The notes beneath the pieces are model-generated. The model did no database searches and was not told the DNA's origin. It saw only the letters and a program-made list of their open reading frames with translations. A stretch of DNA of 64,000 bases, from NCBI RefSeq assembly GCF_003316635.1, contig NZ_QNQP01000012.1:41587-105586 (forward strand), in the 5' to 3' direction. This DNA is from Roseovarius dicentrarchi. GTDB taxonomy: Bacteria > Pseudomonadota > Alphaproteobacteria > Rhodobacterales > Rhodobacteraceae. Below are positions 8,822-18,205 of the stretch, one piece after another. The translations under genes were made by a program, and so were the position numbers. Positions within the stretch are counted from its first letter, which is position 1. Every line of letters starts with the position of its first letter.

Positions 8822-8850
8822 CACCTGCCCGCCCTGGGGGCGAGCAGGTG
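8822..8850 (-). terminator. Hairpin just past the ccoP stop
   Basis: CACCTGC (8822-8828) pairs with GCAGGTG (8844-8850), with an inner stem CGCCC/GGGCG. It lies 20 bases past the ccoP stop and has no T-run. It may stabilise the 3' end of the ccoNOQP message. Confidence 0.4.
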
Positions 8851-8869
8851 TTCCGGGGGCGTGCGGCGA

Positions 8870-9733
8870 TTACTCGCCGCCGCCAAGCTGGTGAACATAC
8901 GACGCGACAGCAGCAATCTGTGCCTCGCTCAAACGTTCTGTCCATGGGGGCATCACGCCAAACCGGCTGTATTCAACCGTGGCCTTGATGGTGTCGTAAT
9001 CGCCGCCGTATAGCCAGATCGCGTCGGTCAGGTTCGGTGCGCCCTGATCGCGGTCGCCGGTGCCGTCTTCCATGTGGCAAGCGGCGCAGTTATCCATGAA
9101 AATCGCCTCGCCCGCCGCAACCTTGGTCGCGTCCTGCGGCTCTTCCGACAGGGACATGACATAGTTCACGACCTGATCGATTTCCTCACGCTCCAGAATT
9201 TCGCCATAGGCGGGCATCTGCGAATAGCGCGCATCGGGATCATCCTCGTTGCGGATGCCATGGGCGATGGTGGTGTGGATCGCTTCGATATCGCCGCCCC
9301 ACAGCCAGTCATTGTCCAGCAGGTTGGGATAGCCGACCGCCCCCGCCGCGCCCGAACCATGGCACTGGGCGCACCATGTCTTGAACACGGCAGCGCCGGC
9401 AGATGTGGCATAACCCGACAGCTCGGGATCGGTGGCGATGCTGGACAGATCCGCCGAGGCAAGGCGCACGTTGATCGCCTCGTTAGCGGCGTCGACGCGG
9501 GCAATCTCCTCGGCCACGTTGGCGCGGGTGGAGTATCCGATCAGGCCGGTGGTGGCCGACTTGATCCCAGGCCATGCCGGATAGGCGATGGAATACCCGA
9601 TGGCCCAAACGATCGTGACATAGAAGGTCCACAGCCACCAGCGCGGCATCGGGTTGTCGAATTCTTCGATCCCGTCCCACTGGTGGCCAGTTGTCTTGGG
9701 ATCTTCGATTGTTTTTTTCGGTGGCTTTGCCAT
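8870..9733 (-). CDS. ccoP: cbb3-type cytochrome c oxidase subunit III, diheme CcoP
   Basis: This membrane-anchored diheme cytochrome c passes electrons to CcoO in cbb3 oxidase. It has 287 residues from the ATG at 9733. A short cytoplasmic N-terminus contains the GHQWDGIEEFDNPMPRWW signature, followed by a membrane helix. Two cytochrome c domains have CAQCH and CAACH heme sites and distal Met residues. The ATG at 9733 is chosen because AAAGGAGG lies 10 bases upstream; a GTG at 9742 (GTGA overlap with ccoQ) is the alternative and adds three residues. It is last in ccoNOQP. Confidence 0.95.
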   Translation of the reverse strand: MAKPPKKTIEDPKTTGHQWDGIEEFDNPMPRWWLWTFYVTIVWAIGYSIAYPAWPGIKSATTGLIGYSTRANVAEEIARVDAANEAINVRLASADLSSIATDPELSGYATSAGAAVFKTWCAQCHGSGAAGAVGYPNLLDNDWLWGGDIEAIHTTIAHGIRNEDDPDARYSQMPAYGEILEREEIDQVVNYVMSLSEEPQDATKVAAGEAIFMDNCAACHMEDGTGDRDQGAPNLTDAIWLYGGDYDTIKATVEYSRFGVMPPWTERLSEAQIAAVASYVHQLGGGE

Positions 9734-9738
9734 GTCGC

Positions 9739-9936
9739 TCACGCCTCCTTTGAGGGGTCTTGCGCACGCGGGGGCGCGGGTTTGTCTTCATGCCGGAACG
9801 GGATGTTGGCCGGCGATTCGTATGTTTTCGACGCGCCGGGGCGGAACACCCAGAAGCAGACGCCGATGAAGAACGCAAAGAGCGCGATCAACATCCAGCT
9901 GTCGGCAAAGGCGCGCAGGAACGTGTAGGATTCCAT
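9739..9936 (-). CDS. ccoQ: cbb3-type cytochrome c oxidase subunit CcoQ
   Basis: This 65-residue protein has a single membrane helix (about residues 11-32, SWMLIALFAFFIGVCFWVF) and a short polar tail that ends with Pro- and Arg-rich sequence. Size, topology (FixQ type) and position between ccoO and ccoP identify it. CcoQ stabilises CcoP in the complex. Its ATG follows the ccoO stop after 9 bases. Confidence 0.92.
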   Translation of the reverse strand: MESYTFLRAFADSWMLIALFAFFIGVCFWVFRPGASKTYESPANIPFRHEDKPAPPRAQDPSKEA

Positions 9937-9945
9937 ATGCCCCCC

Positions 9946-10671
9946 TTACCGGCTGGCCACTGGCGTGAAGGTCGAGAAATCGACCAGCGTGCCCAGCATC
10001 TGCAAATACGCGATCAGCGCATCCATTTCCGAAATCCCCGGCTGCGCATCAAAGTTGCGCACCTGCGCGCCCGGATACCGCTCAAGCATGTCGTCATAGT
10101 CACCGAACGGATCGACCTGCACACTGAAATCCAGCGAGGCATTCTCGATCATCTCGTCGGTGTAGGGAACGCCGACAAAACGGTGGGTTTTCAGCAGGTC
10201 GCCCACATATTCGCCGTCGATCATGCGATCGGCAAGGAACGCATATTTCGGCATCAGCGACTCGGGCACCACCGATTGCGGGTCCATCAGGTGATCGACA
10301 TGCCAATCGTCCGAGTAGCGCCCGCCGACACGGGCCAGATCCGGCCCTGCCCGCTTGGACCCCCACTGGAACGGGTGGTCATACTGCGATTCGGCGGCCA
10401 GGCTGTAGTGGCCGTACCGCTCCACCTCGTCGCGCATGGGGCGGATCATCTGACTGTGGCAGACGTAGCAACCCTCGCGCACATAGATGTCGCGCCCGGT
10501 CAACTCCAGCGGGGAGTAGGGGCGCATGCCCTCTACATCCTCGATGGTATTCTCCAGCCAGAAAAGCGGTGCAATCTGCACGATGCCCCCGACGCTGACC
10601 ACCAGAAAGGCGAAGATGGCCAGAAGCGTCACGTTACGTTCAAGGATCTTGTGTTTGTCCAGAAGTGCCAT
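9946..10671 (-). CDS. ccoO: cbb3-type cytochrome c oxidase subunit II, monoheme CcoO
   Basis: This 241-residue membrane-anchored cytochrome c has an N-terminal helix ([21 protein letters not shown]) and a single heme c site in [10 protein letters not shown]. The conserved [19 protein letters not shown] and [13 protein letters not shown] blocks follow. It transfers electrons from CcoP to the catalytic subunit CcoN. It lies 14 bases after ccoN in the operon. Confidence 0.96.
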   Translation of the reverse strand: MALLDKHKILERNVTLLAIFAFLVVSVGGIVQIAPLFWLENTIEDVEGMRPYSPLELTGRDIYVREGCYVCHSQMIRPMRDEVERYGHYSLAAESQYDHPFQWGSKRAGPDLARVGGRYSDDWHVDHLMDPQSVVPESLMPKYAFLADRMIDGEYVGDLLKTHRFVGVPYTDEMIENASLDFSVQVDPFGDYDDMLERYPGAQVRNFDAQPGISEMDALIAYLQMLGTLVDFSTFTPVASR

Positions 10672-10685
10672 GTTTAAAGCCCCTC

Positions 10686-12290
10686 CTAATCTGCCGCGAC
10701 GACGGAGTTGGTGGCCTCAACGGCCGGGCTCCGACGAATGGTCATGTAAAGGTTATAGCACATCACGATACCGCCAGCGAGGAACAGCACACCGCCCAGA
10801 CCGCGAACAACGTTCATCGGGAATTTGGCAGCAACCGTGTCCGCAAAGCTGTTCACGAGGAAGCCGTTCGCATCCACTTCGCGCCACATCAGGCCTTCCA
10901 TGATGCCGCTGACCCACATGGACGCCGCATAAAGGATGATACCGATGGTCGCGAGCCAGAAGTGCCAGCTGACCAACCGCAGGGAGTAAAGGCCCGAGCG
11001 GTTCCAAAGACGCGGCACCATGAAGTAGAGCGCGCCAAAGGTGATCATGCCGTTCCAGCCAAGGGCGCCGGAATGCACGTGGCCAATGGTCCAGTCCGTA
11101 TAGTGCGACAGGGAGTTGACCGCACGGATCGACATCATCGGACCCTCAAACGTGGACATGCCGTAAAAGCCGATCGAGATAACCATCATGCGAATGATCG
11201 GATCTGTGCGCAGCTTGTCCCAGGCACCCGACAGCGTCATCAGGCCGTTGATCATACCTCCCCAGGAAGGCATCCACAGCACGATCGAGAAGACCATGCC
11301 CAGCGTCGACGCCCAGTCAGGCAGCGCCGTGTAGTGCAGGTGGTGCGGACCGGCCCAGATATAAATGAAGATCAGCGCCCAGAAGTGGATGATCGACAGC
11401 TTGTAGGAATAGACGGGACGTTCGGCCTGCTTTGGCACAAAGTAGTACATCATCCCGAGGAAACCGGCGGTCAGGAAAAATCCGACGGCGTTATGGCCGT
11501 ACCACCACTGCGTCATCGCATCCTGCACGCCCGAAAACAGCTGCACGGATTTGGAGCCAAAGATGCTGACCGGGATCGAGATGTTGTTGACCAGATGCAG
11601 CATGGCAACGGTGATGATGAACGCCATGTAGAACCAGTTTGCCACATAGATATGCGGCTCGCGGCGCTTCATGATCGTGCCCATGAACACGGCCAGGTAG
11701 GACACCCACACCACCGTCAGCAGGATATCGACATACCACTCCGGCTCGGCATATTCCTTGGACTGGGTCGCGCCCAGCAGATAGCCGCTGGCGGCCAGCA
11801 CGATGAACAGCTGGTAGCCCCAAAAGACGAACCACGCCAGATTGCCGCCCCACAGCCGCGCGGCGCTGGTACGCTGCACAACATAAAAGGACGTTGCGAT
11901 CAGGGCGTTGCCGCCAAAGGCGAAAATCACCGCAGAGGTGTGCAGCGGGCGCAGACGGCCAAAGTTGCCGATGCCTTGCAAAAATTCAAAGTTGAGCCAC
12001 GGAAACGCCAGCTGGAAGGCGATGAACGTGCCCACCAGAAACCCGACGACACCCCAAAGGGCGGTCGCGATGGCCCCGGCGCGGATCACGCCGTCCATAT
12101 ATTGCCCCGACAGATCGACCTGCTCTACCGGCTCGTCCGTGGTGCGCAGTACCCACAAAAACGCCACGCCGGCGGCCAGCGCGACCGTCAGCGCGTTCAC
12201 CAGATAAGCCAGATCGCGAGCATAGTTTGCCGCGATCAATGCCAGGAAAGCGATCACTCCCAGCACAATCAGCTTCATGTAATTCGTCAT
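10686..12290 (-). CDS. ccoN: cbb3-type cytochrome c oxidase subunit I, catalytic CcoN
   Basis: This 534-residue heme-copper oxidase subunit reduces oxygen with high affinity and contributes to proton pumping. Twelve or more membrane helices can be read. The conserved histidine blocks include [13 protein letters not shown], the HH pair in [13 protein letters not shown] and [14 protein letters not shown]. The ATG at 12290 gives the expected MTNYMKLIV start with AAGGGA 5 bases upstream; an 18-residue extension from further upstream is less likely. Two perfect FNR boxes lie 99-148 bases upstream. It heads ccoNOQP. Confidence 0.96.
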   Translation of the reverse strand: MTNYMKLIVLGVIAFLALIAANYARDLAYLVNALTVALAAGVAFLWVLRTTDEPVEQVDLSGQYMDGVIRAGAIATALWGVVGFLVGTFIAFQLAFPWLNFEFLQGIGNFGRLRPLHTSAVIFAFGGNALIATSFYVVQRTSAARLWGGNLAWFVFWGYQLFIVLAASGYLLGATQSKEYAEPEWYVDILLTVVWVSYLAVFMGTIMKRREPHIYVANWFYMAFIITVAMLHLVNNISIPVSIFGSKSVQLFSGVQDAMTQWWYGHNAVGFFLTAGFLGMMYYFVPKQAERPVYSYKLSIIHFWALIFIYIWAGPHHLHYTALPDWASTLGMVFSIVLWMPSWGGMINGLMTLSGAWDKLRTDPIIRMMVISIGFYGMSTFEGPMMSIRAVNSLSHYTDWTIGHVHSGALGWNGMITFGALYFMVPRLWNRSGLYSLRLVSWHFWLATIGIILYAASMWVSGIMEGLMWREVDANGFLVNSFADTVAAKFPMNVVRGLGGVLFLAGGIVMCYNLYMTIRRSPAVEATNSVVAAD

Positions 12291-12388
12291 TTTTAGTCCC
12301 TTCGTCCCTTTGTCCGCGCGAATCGGACGGCGAATCACACGCACGCGCCCAGACTTGCACCGTATCGCCTGCCCGATTGGCCCAATCC

Positions 12389-12402
12389 TTGATCTGCATC
12401 AA
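12389..12402. promoter_or_regulatory. Perfect FNR box (proximal to ccoN)
   Basis: TTGATCTGCATCAA is an exact TTGAT-N4-ATCAA FNR/FnrL site. It is centred about 106 bases from the ccoN start and 136 bases from the divergent universal-stress gene. It probably activates ccoNOQP when oxygen falls. Confidence 0.88.
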
Positions 12403-12424
12403 GGGCCGGATCTTCATCCTGAAC

Positions 12425-12438
12425 TTGATGCGGATCAA
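12425..12438. promoter_or_regulatory. Perfect FNR box (second copy)
   Basis: TTGATGCGGATCAA is a second exact FNR site, 36 bases from the first (centre to centre). Sitting closer to the stress-protein gene, it may serve that promoter while the other box serves ccoN. Confidence 0.88.
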
Positions 12439-12531
12439 GTTTGGCATGCTCGCAATGCACTAGACTTGCACAGCGCAGTGCGGCGCGCAACGCGGCCACC
12501 CGTCGCATCAATACCCCGCAAGGAGAGCCGA

Positions 12532-13371
12532 ATGCCAATCAAATCACTCTTTACGGTGCTGACCGATCCCGCTTTGATCGCGCCCGCGCTTGATGCAGCC
12601 ACGGGTCTGGCCCGCGCGCATGACGCCAATCTGGATATCATGTGCATTGGCGTAGACGCGTCGCAAATCGGCTATTTTCACGCCTCCGCCTCGGCCGCCC
12701 TGGTCGAGCAGTGCCTTGCCCGCGCGCAGGACCGCGCCGCCGAAATTCAACGCGCTGCCGAAGATCATATGAAAAACAGTGGCATCCACTGGTGCACCCA
12801 GATCGAGGTCGCGCCGATGGCCGACATGGGCAGACGGATCGGCACGGAAGCCCGGTTTGCCGATCTGGCCGTTCTGCCGCAGCCCTACAGCCAGGGCGCC
12901 GGCGGCGAGGTTGAGGCCGCCGCCGAGGCATGCCTGTTCAATGGCCGCCTGCCCGCGCTGATCATACCAGAGGGCACCGCGATGCCCGCCGCGCCAGAGC
13001 GTGTCATGATCGCCTGGAATGACAGCTTCGAGGCGATGAGCGCGGTGCGCGCCGCCCTGCCGCTGCTCGCCCAGGCCAAACAGGTGCATGTGGTCATCGT
13101 CGATCCGCCGGTGCAAGGCCCTGACCGGTCTGATCCCGGCGGGCGCGTATCACAGTTTCTGGCGCGTCACGGCCTGCCTGTGGAAATCGACGTTCTGGCA
13201 CGCACCCTGCCCCGCGTGCCCGATGTCCTGCTGCGCCACTCGGTTGATATGAACGCAGATATGATGGTGCTGGGCGCCTACGGCCATTCGCGCCTGCGCG
13301 AGGCGATGTTTGGCGGCGCGACGCGCAACCTGCTGGAACATGCGCATCTGCCGCTGTTCATGTCGCACTGA
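12532..13371 (+). CDS. Universal stress protein (UspA family)
   Basis: This 279-residue protein has the size of two Usp folds in tandem, the second better conserved. The C-terminal GAYGHSRLREAMFGG followed by ATRNLL is the Usp nucleotide-binding signature (G-2x-G-9x-G). The start ATG follows AGGAGA by 5 bases. It is divergent from ccoN and shares its two-FNR-box region. A Usp gene divergent from ccoN next to fnrL is a recurring arrangement in Rhodobacterales, which suggests a role in low-oxygen survival. The exact ligand and partner are unknown. Confidence 0.9.
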   Translation: MPIKSLFTVLTDPALIAPALDAATGLARAHDANLDIMCIGVDASQIGYFHASASAALVEQCLARAQDRAAEIQRAAEDHMKNSGIHWCTQIEVAPMADMGRRIGTEARFADLAVLPQPYSQGAGGEVEAAAEACLFNGRLPALIIPEGTAMPAAPERVMIAWNDSFEAMSAVRAALPLLAQAKQVHVVIVDPPVQGPDRSDPGGRVSQFLARHGLPVEIDVLARTLPRVPDVLLRHSVDMNADMMVLGAYGHSRLREAMFGGATRNLLEHAHLPLFMSH

Positions 13372-13411
13372 CAGGGCCGACCGGATGCCAGCTTTCGCGC
13401 CGCAGCAGCCG

Positions 13412-14155
13412 TTACGATATCAGGGCCTGCCCCTCGTTCCCGCCCTCGTTCAGCAGGCGGGCGAAATCGGGGATCGTGACGTGGCGCTTGCCGCGCAATG
13501 TGATCACGTTGTCACGGCGCAGGGCAGAAATCTGGCGGCTGACCGTTTCCAGCGTCAGGCCCAGATAGTCCGACATCGCCTCCCGCGTCAGCGGCAGATC
13601 AAATACCGCCTCGCCTTGCGAACCCGAAAGTTTCGACAGCGCGCTGCGCCGGGCGATAATGGCCAGAAGCGACGCGATCTTTTCCCGCGCCGTCTTGCGG
13701 CCCAGCACCAGCATCCATTCGCGGGCGGCGTCCAGCTCGTCCAGCGTCATCTCCAGCAGCCGCTGGGAAATGCGCGGTGTGTCGTGAATGATCTGCTCGA
13801 ACGGGCGCTTGCGGAAACAGCACATCACCAGATCGCTGGTTGCGATCACATTGTATGGCGCCTCGTTACGGCCCGGTCGCCCAACGAAATCACTGGGCAG
13901 AAGCAAGCCGACCATCTGCGTGCGCCCGTCCTCCATCGTCTGGGTCAACGTGGCAATGCCCGAGATGACCGATCCGACAAAATCCATCCGGTCCCCGGCC
14001 CAGATCACCGTCTGACCGGCCTGAAAGCTGCGATTGTATTTGATCCGGTCGAGTTGTTCCAATTCGTCCGGATCGCAGCGCGCGCAAACAGCGCGGTGCC
14101 GGATCGGGCAGTTTCCGCATTCCTGCGGCATCTGAAGTATCTGATCTGCAAACAT
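13412..14155 (-). CDS. fnrL: Oxygen-sensing transcriptional regulator FnrL (Crp/Fnr family)
   Basis: This 247-residue regulator binds an oxygen-labile 4Fe-4S cluster and activates low-oxygen genes. The N-terminal cysteines are Cys13, Cys16, Cys24 and Cys27 (CGNCPIRHRAVCARC), and a central Cys pair lies in LVMCCF. A cyclic-nucleotide-binding-like domain is followed by the helix-turn-helix LTREAMSDYLGLTLETVSRQ, whose E-SR residues match recognition of TTGAT. The ATG at 14155 has GAGGG 10 bases upstream and gives the length of Rhodobacter FnrL; a TTG at 14200 is possible but lacks a ribosome site. Convergent with usp. Confidence 0.95.
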   Translation of the reverse strand: MFADQILQMPQECGNCPIRHRAVCARCDPDELEQLDRIKYNRSFQAGQTVIWAGDRMDFVGSVISGIATLTQTMEDGRTQMVGLLLPSDFVGRPGRNEAPYNVIATSDLVMCCFRKRPFEQIIHDTPRISQRLLEMTLDELDAAREWMLVLGRKTAREKIASLLAIIARRSALSKLSGSQGEAVFDLPLTREAMSDYLGLTLETVSRQISALRRDNVITLRGKRHVTIPDFARLLNEGGNEGQALIS

Positions 14156-14265
14156 GCGCGCGCGTTTCCCTCGGCTCAGACCGGTTTTATCAAAATTCAA
14201 AAGGCCAATTTAGGCTGTTGCCGCGCGAAAGACAACTGATGCCTGCGCCCGGCACATGCCAGAGG

Positions 14266-15864
14266 TCAGCCGGCCGGGTTACGCGCCGCCCGCAGAAGGC
14301 TGCGGGCATAGTCGGTCCGGGGCCGCTCAAACAGATCCTCGGCATTGCCGGCCTCGATCACATCGCCCTGTTTCATCACGACGATCTTGTGGCTCATCGC
14401 GCGCACCACGGTCAGATCGTGGCTGATAAACAGATAGGCCAGCCCGTATTTCACCTGCAAACGGCGCAGCAAATCAACGATTTGCACCTGTACCGTCATA
14501 TCCAGCGCGCTGGTCGGCTCATCCAGAACCAGCAACTTGGGGCGCAGGATCATCGCGCGCGCAATGGCGATCCGCTGGCGCTGCCCGCCGGAAAATTCGT
14601 GCGGATACCGATCCATGACGGCGCGGGGCAGTTCCACCTCGTCCATCACATCGCCGACCAGATCACGCACCGACCGTTTGTCGCCCGGCCCCGCCGGATT
14701 GCCATGCACGCCCAGCCCTTCCGATATGATCTCGGCGCAGGTCATGCGCGGTGACAGGCTGCCAAAGGGATCCTGAAACACGATCTGCATGTCGGTCCGG
14801 CGGCGCCGCAATTCGCGCGTCGACCAGCTGCGGACATCCTCGCCATCGAAGGTAATGCGCCCCTCGGACCGGATCAGGCGCATGATCGCCAGCGCCAGCG
14901 TGGTCTTTCCCGACCCCGATTCTCCCACGATCCCCAGCGTTTCGCCCGCGCGCACGGTGACGCTGGCCGCATTCACCGCCTTCACATGGCCAACGGTCTT
15001 TTTGAGGAATCCCTTCTGAATGGGAAACCAGACACGCAAGTCATCCGTCTCCACGATCACCGGCGCGTCCTGAGGCACCGGATCAGGCCGCCCAACGGCC
15101 TGCGCGTTCAGCAGTTTGCGGGTATAGGCATGCTGCGGATTGCCAAACACCTCCGCCGTCGGGCCGGCCTCGACGATAACGCCGTCCTTCATCACGCATA
15201 CCCTGTCGGCAATGCGCCGCACGATGGTCAGGTCATGGGTGATGAACAACATGCCCATGTCGCGGCTTTTCAGCTCGGCCAGCAGGTCCAGGATCTGCGC
15301 CTGAATGGTCACGTCCAGCGCCGTCGTCGGCTCGTCCGCGATCAGGATATCGGGCCCGTTGGCCAGTGCCATCGCGATCATCACGCGCTGCCGCTGCCCG
15401 CCAGACAGCTGATGCGGATAGGCATCCAGACGGCTTTCGGGGTCGCGAATGCCCACCTCGGTCAGCAGTTCGATAATCCGCGCCCGCGCCGCGCCACCCT
15501 TCAGCCCCTGATGCAATTCCAGCGATTCCGCCAGCTGCCGCTCCAGCGTGTGCAGCGGGTTCAGCGATGTCATCGGCTCCTGAAAGATAAAGCTGATGTC
15601 GTTGCCCCGCACTTTTCGCAAAAGCCGCCCGGACGCGCCGATCATCTCCTGCCCGTCATAGCGTACGGACCCGCCCACCTCGGCAGAATCGCCCAAAAGC
15701 GACACGGTGGACAGCGCAGTGACCGACTTACCCGACCCAGACTCGCCCACCAGCGCGACCGTCTCGCCCCGGTCGACGGTAAAGCTGACGCCATGCACCG
15801 CCTGCACACGCTGGCCATCCTGGCGAAAGCCGATGGTCAGGTTTTCAACTTCCAGCAGGCTCAT
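14266..15864 (-). CDS. yejF: Peptide ABC transporter, dual ATP-binding protein (YejF type)
   Basis: This 532-residue protein carries two complete ABC ATPase domains. The first (residues 1-250) has Walker A GESGSGKS, signature LSGGQRQR and Walker B ILIADEPT. The second (about 275-530) has [16 protein letters not shown] and LLVLDEPT. Each ends with an Opp/Dpp-type C-terminal extension. It powers uptake of peptides by the YejABE system. The start overlaps the yejE stop by ATGA. Confidence 0.93.
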   Translation of the reverse strand: MSLLEVENLTIGFRQDGQRVQAVHGVSFTVDRGETVALVGESGSGKSVTALSTVSLLGDSAEVGGSVRYDGQEMIGASGRLLRKVRGNDISFIFQEPMTSLNPLHTLERQLAESLELHQGLKGGAARARIIELLTEVGIRDPESRLDAYPHQLSGGQRQRVMIAMALANGPDILIADEPTTALDVTIQAQILDLLAELKSRDMGMLFITHDLTIVRRIADRVCVMKDGVIVEAGPTAEVFGNPQHAYTRKLLNAQAVGRPDPVPQDAPVIVETDDLRVWFPIQKGFLKKTVGHVKAVNAASVTVRAGETLGIVGESGSGKTTLALAIMRLIRSEGRITFDGEDVRSWSTRELRRRRTDMQIVFQDPFGSLSPRMTCAEIISEGLGVHGNPAGPGDKRSVRDLVGDVMDEVELPRAVMDRYPHEFSGGQRQRIAIARAMILRPKLLVLDEPTSALDMTVQVQIVDLLRRLQVKYGLAYLFISHDLTVVRAMSHKIVVMKQGDVIEAGNAEDLFERPRTDYARSLLRAARNPAG

Positions 15865-16967
15865 TGAAATGTCTTTCTGGGGTCGAACGCATCACGCACG
15901 CCCTCGAAAATGAAAACCAGCAGCGACAGCATGATCGCAAAGGCGAAAAACGCGGTAAACGCCAGCCACGGCGCCTGAAGATTGTTCTTTGCCTGAAGCG
16001 TCAACTCCCCCAGCGAGGGCGACGACGACGGTAGACCAAAGCCCAGAAAATCCAGCCCCGCAAGCAGCGATATGGTGCCGGTGATGACAAAAGGCAGCAT
16101 GGTCAGCGTCGCCACCATCGCGTTGGGCAGCATGTGCCGGAACATGATCCGCCCATTGCTGACGCCCAGGGCTTTGGCCGCGCGCACATATTCCAGATTG
16201 CGGGCACGCAGGAACTCCGCCCGCACGACTCCCACCAGCGCCATCCAGCCGAACAGCACCGTAATCGCCACCAGCAGCCAGAAACCCCGCGGCAAGATCG
16301 CAAACAGGATGATGATGACATAAAGCTGCGGTGTCGCCGCCCAGATTTCGATAAAGCGCTGGAATGTCAGGTCCAGCCAGCCGCCGAAATATCCCTGCAC
16401 CGCCCCCGCCGCGATCCCGACAATCGACGCCAGAGTGGTCACGATCAAGGTAAACAAAACCGAAAGCCGGAAGCCGTAAATCACCCGCGCCAGCACGTCG
16501 CGCTTTGTATTATCGGTGCCCAGCAGGTTCTGCGCATTGGGCGGCAGCGGCGCCGCGCCGGGCCGATCGACGGGCGTGTCATAGCTGTACGGGATCGGCG
16601 GCCAGATGGCCCAGCCCGCCTCGATCTTCTGGCCATCCACCTCGCCCGATGCCGCCTGTTCAATCACGCCTTCGGGATCGTCAAAACAGGCATCCAGCCC
16701 GCCCGACGCAATCAGGCAGCGCACTTCGGGATCGCGATAGATCGCTTCGGTCCTGAAATCGCCACCAAACTCCGTCTCCGGATAAAACTTGAAGATCGGC
16801 GTGTAATACTCGCCCCGATACTGCACGAGGATCGGCTTGTCGTTGGCCAGAAACTCGGCAAACAGGCTCAGCCCGAACACCACCGTAAACAGGATCAGGG
16901 ACCAGAACGCGCGCCGATTGCGGCGGAAATTGCGCCACCGGCGCTGGTTGAGCGGCGACAAGGCCAT
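15861..16967 (-). CDS. yejE: Peptide ABC transporter permease (YejE type)
   Basis: This 368-residue inner-membrane permease has an N-terminal helix, a large periplasmic loop (about residues 45-140) and a C-terminal BPD_transp_1 core with about five helices. The EAA-loop region reads AKALGVSNGRIMFRHMLPN. The long loop after the first helix distinguishes YejE from DppC. It is coupled to yejF by ATGA. It is separated from yejB by an unusual 139-base spacer containing hairpins. Confidence 0.92.
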   Translation of the reverse strand: MALSPLNQRRWRNFRRNRRAFWSLILFTVVFGLSLFAEFLANDKPILVQYRGEYYTPIFKFYPETEFGGDFRTEAIYRDPEVRCLIASGGLDACFDDPEGVIEQAASGEVDGQKIEAGWAIWPPIPYSYDTPVDRPGAAPLPPNAQNLLGTDNTKRDVLARVIYGFRLSVLFTLIVTTLASIVGIAAGAVQGYFGGWLDLTFQRFIEIWAATPQLYVIIILFAILPRGFWLLVAITVLFGWMALVGVVRAEFLRARNLEYVRAAKALGVSNGRIMFRHMLPNAMVATLTMLPFVITGTISLLAGLDFLGFGLPSSSPSLGELTLQAKNNLQAPWLAFTAFFAFAIMLSLLVFIFEGVRDAFDPRKTFQ

Positions 16968-16987
16968 TCAGACGCCCCCCCACAGTT

Positions 16988-17060
16988 CTTCTTGCCCAAA
17001 ATATCCTGGGGGGAGCATCGCAACTGCAACGCAGGTGCGATGTGGGGGGCAACGCCCCCC
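16988..17060. repeat. Intergenic hairpin element between yejB and yejE
   Basis: The spacer contains CTTGCCCAAAATATCC followed by a G-run, then a 7-bp stem CATCGCA/TGCGATG (17016-17022, 17036-17042) and a GC-rich hairpin GGGGGGC-AAC-GCCCCCC (17044-17060). The combination of a T/A-rich AAATATCC motif and a G/C hairpin resembles an extragenic element that recurs in Roseobacter genomes, as I recall. A related motif stands at 25948-25976. Confidence 0.45.
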
Positions 17061-17106
17061 GCCCCGGCATCCAAAAGGCGCCACGTTAATCAAACCGATC
17101 ACGCGC

Positions 17107-18198
17107 TCAGCCCTCCCGCTTTTCAAAATCGATGCGCGGATCGACAAGGACATACATCAGATCGCTGAAAATATTGACCAAAAGCCCGATCAGTCCGAAC
17201 AGGAACAATGTGCCGAACATCACCGGGTAATCACGGCCCACCGCGGCCTCGAACCCCAGTCGGCCCAGCCCGTCCAGCGAGAATATCGTCTCGATCAACA
17301 CCGACCCGCCAAAGAAAATCCCGATAAAGACAGTCGGAAATCCGGCAATCACGATAAGCATCGCGTTGCGGAAAACATGACCATACAGCACGCGCCTCTC
17401 GCTCAGCCCCTTGGCGCGGGCGGTCATCACATATTGCTTCTTCACCTCGTCGAGAAAGCTGTTCTTGGTCAGCAGTGTCAGCGTGGCAAAGGCCGCAATC
17501 GTGCTGGCCAGAACCGGCAGCGCGATGTGCCACAGGTAATCCAGCGCCTTGCCCACCATGCTAAGCTGCTCGAAATTGTCCGAGGTCAGCCCGCGCAGCG
17601 GGAACAGTTTCCAGTAACTGCCGCCTGCGAACAGCACCAGCAGCATGATGGCGAACAAAAACGCCGGAATCGCATAGGCCACGATAATGATGCCGCTGGT
17701 CCAGGTGTCAAAGCTGCTGCCGTCGCGCACAGCCTTGGTCACGCCCAGCGGGATGGAAATCAGGTAGGCGATCAGCGTCGACCACAGGCCCAGCGAGATC
17801 GACACCGGCATCTTCTCCAGCACCAGATCCGTCACCTCGATCTTGCGAAAATAACTCTCGCCAAAATCGAAATGCAGATAATTCCACATCATCAGGCCAA
17901 ACCGCTCCAGCGCGGGTTTGTCCAGGCCGAACTGTTTTTCCAGCTCGGCGATCATCTCGGGCGGCAGGCCGCGCGCGCCGACATATTTGTCGCCCGCGCC
18001 ACCCGCATCCATGGCCGTACCGGCATCGCTGCCACCCCCGGCAAAGCTGTCGAAGACGTCACCCTTGCCTTGCATGTTGGCAATCGCCTGCTCGACCGGG
18101 CCGCCGGGCACGAACTGCACCAGCGCGAAGTTGATGACCATGATCCCGAAAAGCGTCGGAATGATCAGCAGCAGACGCCGCAGAATGTAGGCTCCCAT
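17107..18198 (-). CDS. yejB: Peptide ABC transporter permease (YejB type)
   Basis: This 363-residue permease starts with the DppB/OppB-type helix ([20 protein letters not shown]). A periplasmic segment of about 110 residues follows, with the YejB-specific [23 protein letters not shown] six-helix permease core carries an EAA loop around [19 protein letters not shown]. It is 7 bases after yejA in the operon. Confidence 0.93.
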   Translation of the reverse strand: MGAYILRRLLLIIPTLFGIMVINFALVQFVPGGPVEQAIANMQGKGDVFDSFAGGGSDAGTAMDAGGAGDKYVGARGLPPEMIAELEKQFGLDKPALERFGLMMWNYLHFDFGESYFRKIEVTDLVLEKMPVSISLGLWSTLIAYLISIPLGVTKAVRDGSSFDTWTSGIIIVAYAIPAFLFAIMLLVLFAGGSYWKLFPLRGLTSDNFEQLSMVGKALDYLWHIALPVLASTIAAFATLTLLTKNSFLDEVKKQYVMTARAKGLSERRVLYGHVFRNAMLIVIAGFPTVFIGIFFGGSVLIETIFSLDGLGRLGFEAAVGRDYPVMFGTLFLFGLIGLLVNIFSDLMYVLVDPRIDFEKREG

Positions 18199-18205
18199 AG
18201 CCGCG

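Noticed and set aside
8472..8945. A 157-codon minus-strand frame between the LysR gene and ccoP
   Set aside because: It overlaps the LysR promoter, the small divergent gene and two hairpins, and its composition is unlike a protein.
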